Made by a program: the position numbers and the translations under genes
Shown here: in pieces, positions 5,688-10,528 of the stretch
Layout: every line of letters begins with the position of its first letter
How positions within the stretch are numbered: position 1 is the stretch's first letter
Source: an uncultured bacterium
Lineage (GTDB): Bacteria > Gemmatimonadota > Gemmatimonadetes > Longimicrobiales > RSA9
Assembly: GCA_937995995.1 (NCBI GenBank)
Contig: CALKIP010000066.1
Location: forward strand, 1 to 10,528
DNA: 10,528 nucleotides
Direction: 5' to 3'
Notes under the pieces: model-generated
What the model saw: only the letters and a program-made list of their open reading frames with translations
Databases searched by the model: none
Told to the model about the DNA's origin: nothing

Positions 5688-7346
5688 CTAGCTGCCGACG
5701 GTCGTTGGGCGCGCGCTGGCGCCGGAGTCCTGGACCCAGAGGGTCGGGTCCTCGAGCGCGTAGACCCGCTCGCCACGGAGCCACGTTTCCGCGACGCGGG
5801 TCCGTGCGATCTCATCCACCGGGCAGGTGAAGACATCCCGGTCGAGGACGACGAAGCTCGCCTCGTAGCCGGGTGCGATCTGTCCGAGCTTGCCCTCGAA
5901 GGGCACGAGCTCGGCGGCGCGGGCGGTGAAGAGGAGCACCGCCTGTGGGACCGTGATCGCCTGCTCGGCGACGGTGTCTGCGCCGTTGTACGCCTTGCGG
6001 GTCACCGCGGCCTGGATCGAGACGAAGACGTCGTCCGGGTCCGACCACGTGGTGCACGGCGCGTCCGAGCTGAGCGCGAAGTACGGGAACGCCGCGGCGG
6101 CGTCCTTGACGGCGTACGCCCGCCGGAACTGGTCGTCGGTCAGGTTCTCCGCGTACGACTCGTACTCGGCGAAGAAGAAGATGACCTGCATCGTCGCGCC
6201 GAAGCGCACCTTCGCCTCACGCACCCGCTCGAGCTGCTCGGGGGTGAGCAGCGTGACGTGCTCGAGCCGGACCGAGGGGACATCGAGTCCAAGCCACGGC
6301 TCCTTGTCCTCGAAGAAGTCGAGGACGAACTCGATGGCGCGATCGCCCATGGTGTGCGCCGAGAGCTGGACGCGGTTGCGGACCGCCCACTCATAGGCGG
6401 CCTCGAGCGCCTCGCCGTCGATCGTCGGGTAGCCATGCTCGTCCGTGCCGCGGTAGGGCTCGTTCACCCACGCGGTGCGCGCCGAGATCGTCCCGTCGAT
6501 GAACACCTTCACGCCCGCGATCTTGACGCGTCCGGTCCGCTCCTCCTCCGTCAGGTCGCGCAGCGTTCCCTTCTCGGGCCACATGACGTAGAGGCCGGCC
6601 TGCTGCGTGAGCCCCTCGCCGGCGGCGTCGCGGAAGTGCTGAAGGACGTCGACCGGCTCGCGGCGGCCCATGAGTTCGGTGACCGCGACGATGCCGCGCT
6701 CGTGATAGTGCGTGCCGGTCCAGGCGAGGTCGCGGACCTTGGCCTCGTAGCTGCCGGAGGACATGGCGAAGCGCACCACGTCGTTGGCCGCGTGCTCCTC
6801 GAGGAAGCCGTTGGGCTCGCCATCCTCGTAGCGCCCGAATCGCCCGCCCTCGGGGTCGGGCGTATCGCGCGTGATCCCGGCCAGCTCGAGCGCTCGCGTG
6901 TTGCAGACCCCGGAGTGGCAGTCGGAGCGCATCACGTAGACCGGCTGCGTCGTCGAGACCAGGTCGAGGTCGCGCGTCGTCGGCGTGCGCCGCTCGGCGA
7001 GCTTCGACTCGTCGTAGCCGAACCCCTCGATCCAGAGGTCTTCGCCCTTGCCGTAGTTCGGGTGACGCTTGAGCGCCTCGATCATCTCGGTGATGCTGCT
7101 CACGACCGGCACCGTGCACGGCACGGCGTTGCGCGTCATCGCGACGTAGGTCGGGTGCGTGTGGGCGTCGATGAAGCCGGGCACGACGGTGCGCCCCTCG
7201 AGATCGACCACCTCCGCGTCCCGCACGTCGGAGACGTCGCCGATCCGGGTGATCTTGCCGTCCCGGACGGCGAAGGCGCTCACGAACTCGTCCTCGCCGC
7301 GCCCCGTGAACACCTTGCCGTTGATGAAGACCCGTTCCTTCGACAC
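5688..7346 (-). CDS. Amidohydrolase family 3 (YtcJ-like) metal-dependent hydrolase
   Basis: This 552-residue protein belongs to the amidohydrolase superfamily, subfamily PF07969, predicted to cleave C-N bonds with metal ions in a TIM barrel flanked by a small beta domain. The N-terminal beta domain (1-55) leads into PGFIDAHTHP (56-65) with the His62-x-His64 metal ligands. Further conserved points are SDCHSGVCN (141-149, His144), GVKVFIDGTI (278-287, Lys280), LSAHTMGDRA (328-337, His331), RLEHVTLL (360-367, His363) and LSSDAP (425-430, Asp428). The C-terminal beta domain ends near GYEASFVVLDRD (493-504). Length is typical. Substrates of YtcJ-like enzymes are mostly unknown. No signal peptide is seen. 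The GTG start is supported by GGAGG 7 nt upstream, with an extended -10 promoter candidate about 40 nt upstream. It lies 210 bp before the FGE gene on the same strand, but the intervening repeat array makes cotranscription uncertain. Confidence 0.92.
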   Translation of the reverse strand: MSKERVFINGKVFTGRGEDEFVSAFAVRDGKITRIGDVSDVRDAEVVDLEGRTVVPGFIDAHTHPTYVAMTRNAVPCTVPVVSSITEMIEALKRHPNYGKGEDLWIEGFGYDESKLAERRTPTTRDLDLVSTTQPVYVMRSDCHSGVCNTRALELAGITRDTPDPEGGRFGRYEDGEPNGFLEEHAANDVVRFAMSSGSYEAKVRDLAWTGTHYHERGIVAVTELMGRREPVDVLQHFRDAAGEGLTQQAGLYVMWPEKGTLRDLTEEERTGRVKIAGVKVFIDGTISARTAWVNEPYRGTDEHGYPTIDGEALEAAYEWAVRNRVQLSAHTMGDRAIEFVLDFFEDKEPWLGLDVPSVRLEHVTLLTPEQLERVREAKVRFGATMQVIFFFAEYESYAENLTDDQFRRAYAVKDAAAAFPYFALSSDAPCTTWSDPDDVFVSIQAAVTRKAYNGADTVAEQAITVPQAVLLFTARAAELVPFEGKLGQIAPGYEASFVVLDRDVFTCPVDEIARTRVAETWLRGERVYALEDPTLWVQDSGASARPTTVGS

Positions 7347-7353
7347 TCGCTGC

Positions 7354-7358
7354 CCTCC
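7354..7358 (-). promoter_or_regulatory. Ribosome binding site deciding the GTG start of the amidohydrolase
   Basis: GGAGG on the minus strand, within a GGGGAGGG run, ends 7 nt before the GTG at 7346. This is why the non-ATG start is accepted. Confidence 0.7.
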
Positions 7359-7385
7359 CCTGGTAATGGAAGAACGACTCGCATC

Positions 7386-7394
7386 TTTATACCA
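7386..7394 (-). promoter_or_regulatory. Extended -10 promoter candidate for the amidohydrolase
   Basis: The minus strand reads TGGTATAAA, an extended -10 (TGn) joined to TATAAA, which differs from TATAAT at one base. The hexamer 17 nt upstream (GAACCC) is not a good -35, which extended -10 promoters can tolerate. Transcription would begin about 30-35 nt before the GTG start. Confidence 0.4.
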
Positions 7395-7656
7395 GCAATG
7401 GCGATGAAGGGTTCGAAAACCTCGTCGTAGAGGTGGGTTTCCGACGATGAGGCGTCGGACGCATGCCGTTGGCTGACGATGTCCTCGGGCGAGTGCGGCC
7501 GGACGACGACGATTTCGCCCCGATCAATCCGCCGCCCGACGAGATCGACGGCGTCGAGTTCAGCGCCCCACCCATCAATGGACTGCCTCTTGCGAAAATG
7601 CGAGCGCTGTCTCGCTCCGGACCTCGAACGCCACCCGTGCCTCGTCGGAGGGCATC
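7395..7656. other. Rest of the divergent intergenic region (gap 7347-7656)
   Basis: The 310-bp gap between the divergent amidohydrolase and PQQ dehydrogenase holds the minus-strand promoter candidate listed separately and a small hairpin (ACCTC 7419-7423 with GAGGT 7430-7434, loop of 6). A GGAGG at 7647-7651 serves the dehydrogenase. No convincing plus-strand -35/-10 pair is visible. A short plus-strand reading frame from 7463 is listed separately as doubtful. Confidence 0.5.
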
Positions 7657-7681
7657 ATGCGCGCGACTCGACTTTCGCTGA
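7463..7681 (+). CDS. Doubtful 72-residue ORF in the divergent gap
   Basis: An ATG at 7463, with GAGG 10 nt upstream, opens a 72-codon frame that overlaps the first 25 bases of the dehydrogenase gene in another frame. The first 45 or so residues are acidic and proline-rich (for example RPDDDDFAPINPPPDEIDG) with mostly G or C at third positions. The rest turns Arg/Ser/Pro-rich, as expected of out-of-frame GC-rich sequence. No domain is recognised. It could be a small real gene, a decayed fragment or chance; chance is most likely. Confidence 0.15.
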   Translation: MPLADDVLGRVRPDDDDFAPINPPPDEIDGVEFSAPPINGLPLAKMRALSRSGPRTPPVPRRRASCARLDFR

Positions 7682-8937
7682 TCCCACTGGCCTTCACCCT
7701 CGCGGCCGCGGCCTGCACCGACCGGTCTGAAGAGGCGGCGTCCGATACGGGCGCGGACGTCGCGGAGCAGGTCGGGCCGGCCGGACAGCCCGCGCCCGAG
7801 TGTGAGCCGCTCGAGACGCGCCCACCGAACGCGCCGGACCAGGAGCCGGCATTCCCGGGCCAGACCCGAGCGTGCGCCGTCGATTCGAACGTCACCTTCG
7901 ACGTCGACATCATCGCCTCGGGGCTCGAGCACCCGTGGGCCGTCGAGCCGCTCCCCGACGGAAGCCTCCTCGTCACGGAACGGCCCGGCCGCATGCGGAT
8001 CATCTCCGCCGCGGGCGAGGTCGGCGCGCCGCTGGCCGGCGTGCCCGCAGTACACGCGGATGGGCAGGGCGGGCTGCTCGACATCGCGCTGAGCCCGGAC
8101 TTCGAGTCCGACCGCACGATCTTCTGGAGCTACTCCGAGCCGCGCGACGACGGCAACGGCACGAGCGTCGCCCGGGGCGTCCTCTCCGAGGACCGGCGCC
8201 GCCTCGAGGACGTGCGCGTGATCTTCCGCGCGATCCCCTCCTACGGCAACTCGGCGCACTACGGCTCGCGCCTGGCCTTCGGGCCCGACGGCATGCTCTA
8301 CATCACCACCGGAGATCGATTCGATACGTCGATGCGGATGCACGCGCAGCGGCTCGACAACCACCTCGGCAAGGTGCTGCGCATCGCGCCGGATGGCTCC
8401 GTGCCGGAAGGCAACCCGTTCACGGGCCGCTCCGACGCGCGGCCGGAGATCTGGACGCTCGGGCACCGCAACGTGCAGGCACTGGCGTTCGACCCCCAGG
8501 GGCGGCTCTGGATGGTCGAGCACGGTCCCCAGGGCGGCGACGAGCTGAACCTGATCGAAGCGGGGCAGAACTACGGCTGGCCGCTCGTCTCGTACGGCGA
8601 GGAGTACGGCGGCGAACCGATCGAGACGGCGGAGACGGCGCGCCCCGGCTACGTGCAGCCGGTCTACTACTGGGACCCGGTCATCGCGCCATCCGGGATG
8701 CAGTGGTACACGGGCGATTTCTTCCCCGAGTGGCAGGGCAGCGTCCTCGTCGGCGCGCTCCGCGAGAGGCGCCTGGTCCGCCTCGTCGTCGAGGACGGGC
8801 GCGTGACGGGCGAGGAGCACCTGCTCGAGAACCGCGGCAAGCGGATCCGCGACGTGCGACAGGCGCCGGATGGCATGCTCTACATCGTCACCGACGAGGA
8901 CGACGGCGAGTTGTGGAGGTTGGTGCCGAGTCGGTGA
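7657..8937 (+). CDS. PQQ-dependent aldose sugar dehydrogenase (GSDH family) lipoprotein
   Basis: This 426-residue predicted lipoprotein oxidises aldose sugars with pyrroloquinoline quinone, feeding electrons to the respiratory chain from the periplasmic side. The signal peptide MRATRLSLIPLAFTLAAAAC ends in a lipobox-like AAAC with Cys20 as lipid site. A low-complexity linker (21-45) leads to a short region with Cys49 and Cys73. The six-bladed beta-propeller runs from about 83 to the end: GLEHPWAVEPLPDGSLLVTERPG (89-111), GQGGLLDIALSPDF (136-149), YGSRLAFGPDGMLYITTGD (202-220), NHLGKVLRI (235-243), LGHRNVQALAFDPQG (268-282), EHGPQGGDELNLI (288-300), GQNYGWP (303-309) and PDGMLYIVTDEDDGELWRL (404-422). 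These match the Asd/YliI-type soluble aldose dehydrogenases more than membrane glucose dehydrogenase. The start has GGAGG 5 nt upstream. No PQQ biosynthesis gene is in the window, so cofactor supply comes from elsewhere. Confidence 0.92.
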   Translation: MRATRLSLIPLAFTLAAAACTDRSEEAASDTGADVAEQVGPAGQPAPECEPLETRPPNAPDQEPAFPGQTRACAVDSNVTFDVDIIASGLEHPWAVEPLPDGSLLVTERPGRMRIISAAGEVGAPLAGVPAVHADGQGGLLDIALSPDFESDRTIFWSYSEPRDDGNGTSVARGVLSEDRRRLEDVRVIFRAIPSYGNSAHYGSRLAFGPDGMLYITTGDRFDTSMRMHAQRLDNHLGKVLRIAPDGSVPEGNPFTGRSDARPEIWTLGHRNVQALAFDPQGRLWMVEHGPQGGDELNLIEAGQNYGWPLVSYGEEYGGEPIETAETARPGYVQPVYYWDPVIAPSGMQWYTGDFFPEWQGSVLVGALRERRLVRLVVEDGRVTGEEHLLENRGKRIRDVRQAPDGMLYIVTDEDDGELWRLVPSR

Positions 8938-9022
8938 AGAAGATCACGGAGCCGACGCACGATCGCTGCACGGTGAGGCGCCGGGCCGGTGTCTGGCATG
9001 ACGCTCGCAAGCTCGTAACGCC

Positions 9023-10501
9023 ATGACGCAGTGGCTACGCAAAGTGAGTCGTGGGCGGAAATCGCGCTGGCGCCGGCGAATTCCCCTCTTCGCGTTCGTC
9101 TTCGTGATCTTCGCCCTCGTGGCCGAGGCGATCATCCCGCCGTTGATGGTGCGGGAATTCGGCACGGCGCTGGAGGTGAGCGACCAGACCTTCGGGCAGG
9201 CGCGCCGTCTCGTCCGCGAACTGCGCTTCCTCTTCGAGCACCAGGTCGCCGAGATGCGAGGGCTCGTCTTCACCGGCGACCCCCGGTTCCTGGAGAGCTA
9301 CCGGGAAGCGCGGGTCGAAGAGGAGGAGGCGAGCGCACGCCTCGAGCCGCTGGTCCGTCAGTTCGGCCCGACCGCAGTAATGCAATTCGAGGAAGTCCAG
9401 GAGGCCTCGGCCCAGTGGCATGAGCTCGGCGACAGTGTGGCGCGCGGTGAAATCTCTCCTGAGGTATACTTCCGTCAATCCTCCGAGCAGCTCGAGCGGC
9501 ACGTGAGCACACTCCTGGCTACGGAGCGACTCGAGAGAGAGATCGACCGCGTGGCGGATGTATACTTCGACGACATCTACGCCACGATCGCGCGGCAGCT
9601 CATCCTCTCCCTGATCTTCACGGGGTTGGCGCTGATCTCGGCCGTTCTGGTCGGCTGGTTCTGGTGGCGGCAGACGACTCTCACCCGCGAGCTCGCGGAA
9701 GCCGCCGGCGAGGAACATCGTCTGCGGACGGAGTCCGAGCTCGGTCGAGCGGAGCTCGAACGTGTCACCGAGAGTCGAAGCCGTCTCATGCGCGGCTTCA
9801 GCCACGACGTGAAGAATCCCCTCGGCGCGGCGATCGGCTACCTCCAGCTCCTGGAGGAGGGGGTCATGGGCGAGCTCACGGAGCAGCAGGAGCAGGGCAT
9901 CTCGAAGGCGCGCCGCTCGATCGGCGCGGCAATCGACCTCATCGACGATCTCCTGGCGCTGGCCCGCACCGAGAGCGGAGAGATCGGCATCGAGCGCGCG
10001 CCCACGGACCTGCGCGCGGTGGCGCGGGATGCCGCAGAGCAGTTCCGTGCCCAGGCCGTGGCGGAGGGACTCGAGCTGGAGGTCGAAGCCCCCGAAGGGC
10101 TGCCGGTGATCGAATCGGATGCCACTCGCATCCGGCAGATCGTGGGCAACCTGCTCTCGAACGCGGTCAAATACACCGACGAGGGAAGGGTCACTCTACG
10201 TGTGGGCGTGAGGTCGGGCAGGCACGCACCGGGTCCCGGGAAGTGGATCGCGATCGACGTCGAGGACACCGGGCCCGGCATCCCCGAAGATCAGCAGGAG
10301 CTTCTCTTCCACGAGTTCACGCGCCTCTCGACCGGCGAGGGAAAGCGCGGCGCTGGGGTCGGGCTTGCCATCAGCCGCCGCATCGCACGTGCACTCGGCG
10401 GCGACATCACCGTGGACAGCGAAGTCGGGCGGGGCTCTACCTTTACGCTATGGCTGCCGCTGCGGGCCGCGGAATCCGAGCTGCCCATGGCGGCGGATTG
10501 A
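9023..10501 (+). CDS. CHASE3-type membrane sensor histidine kinase
   Basis: This 492-residue kinase begins with a basic N-terminus, then TM1 (about 20-42), a largely helical periplasmic sensor of about 150 residues (43-190) resembling CHASE3, TM2 (about 192-215) and a coiled-coil linker (218-252). The catalytic part has the H-box GFSHDVKNPLGAAIGYLQ (258-275) with phospho-acceptor His261, N-box NLLSNAVKYTDEG (376-388), G1 DTGPGI (415-420), F-box LFHEF (428-432) and G2 GAGVGLAIS (443-451). All residues needed for ATP binding and autophosphorylation appear present. No HAMP or receiver domain is seen and no response regulator gene is in the window, although only 27 bases follow the stop. It starts 85 nt after the dehydrogenase on the same strand; the ATG has no clear Shine-Dalgarno. 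The signal sensed is unknown; the CHASE3 call is from pattern, not a profile search. Confidence 0.93.
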   Translation: MTQWLRKVSRGRKSRWRRRIPLFAFVFVIFALVAEAIIPPLMVREFGTALEVSDQTFGQARRLVRELRFLFEHQVAEMRGLVFTGDPRFLESYREARVEEEEASARLEPLVRQFGPTAVMQFEEVQEASAQWHELGDSVARGEISPEVYFRQSSEQLERHVSTLLATERLEREIDRVADVYFDDIYATIARQLILSLIFTGLALISAVLVGWFWWRQTTLTRELAEAAGEEHRLRTESELGRAELERVTESRSRLMRGFSHDVKNPLGAAIGYLQLLEEGVMGELTEQQEQGISKARRSIGAAIDLIDDLLALARTESGEIGIERAPTDLRAVARDAAEQFRAQAVAEGLELEVEAPEGLPVIESDATRIRQIVGNLLSNAVKYTDEGRVTLRVGVRSGRHAPGPGKWIAIDVEDTGPGIPEDQQELLFHEFTRLSTGEGKRGAGVGLAISRRIARALGGDITVDSEVGRGSTFTLWLPLRAAESELPMAAD

Positions 10502-10528
10502 GGGCCGGGGCGTTGATTGCACCGGCTC

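Noticed and set aside
4621..5784. 387-codon minus-strand frame overlapping the FGE gene in another frame
   Set aside because: Arg/Pro/Gly-rich shadow. The FGE frame carries all conserved motifs.
6258..7430. 390-codon plus-strand open frame opposite the amidohydrolase
   Set aside because: Shadow of a well-supported gene; low-complexity translation rich in Val, Arg, Leu and Asp, no motif.
7387..8820. 477-codon minus-strand open frame opposite the PQQ dehydrogenase
   Set aside because: Antisense shadow; no recognisable domain, and it runs through the divergent promoter gap.
1..10528. tRNA, rRNA, insertion sequence, transposase, integrase or phage genes
   Set aside because: None seen by reading both strands; the palindromic stretches have no associated transposase in the window.

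Overview
The window is about 10.5 kb of GC-rich, gene-dense chromosomal DNA from a free-living bacterium. A lipoprotein signal with a lipobox, a periplasmic-type PQQ dehydrogenase and a CHASE3 sensor kinase suggest a Gram-negative. The style (very high GC, intergenic 7-nt TCAG and 9-nt CGCAGAGAG arrays, YtcJ-type amidohydrolase, GSDH lipoprotein) resembles Gemmatimonadota or a similar environmental phylum. That placement is inference and weak; no marker gene is present.

Layout from left to right. (1) Minus strand: the N-terminal part of a SulP anion transporter, cut by the left edge, with a formylglycine-dependent sulfatase upstream of it. The gap between them is almost filled by two facing arrays of eight 7-nt units. 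(2) A plus-strand HdeD/DUF308 membrane protein diverges from the sulfatase. (3) Minus strand: a formylglycine-generating enzyme (FGE) followed after 44 nt by a BASS-family transporter, probably one transcript, converging on hdeD. (4) Minus strand: an amidohydrolase-3 (YtcJ-like) enzyme upstream of the FGE, separated by a 9-nt tandem array. (5) Plus strand: a PQQ-dependent aldose dehydrogenase lipoprotein diverging from the amidohydrolase, then a CHASE3 histidine kinase that ends just before the right edge.

Working together: the sulfatase carries the CTPSR motif whose cysteine must become formylglycine, and the FGE keeps both copper-binding cysteines, so enzyme and activator are encoded about 2 kb apart. 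Neither has a visible signal peptide, so maturation and catalysis look cytoplasmic. Two membrane carriers (BASS and SulP) are the nearest candidates for bringing in a sulfated organic anion and moving inorganic sulfate. This sulfate-ester module is the most coherent functional reading. The amidohydrolase, PQQ dehydrogenase and kinase have no clear link to it.

Structures not explained by ordinary genes: the facing 7-nt arrays, the 9-nt array, a Pro/Ala-rich insertion in the FGE that coincides with a perfect 12-bp inverted repeat, a second inverted repeat and a 12-bp tandem duplication, and a perfect 26-bp palindrome inside the BASS gene. I see no tRNA, rRNA, CRISPR, transposase or phage gene.
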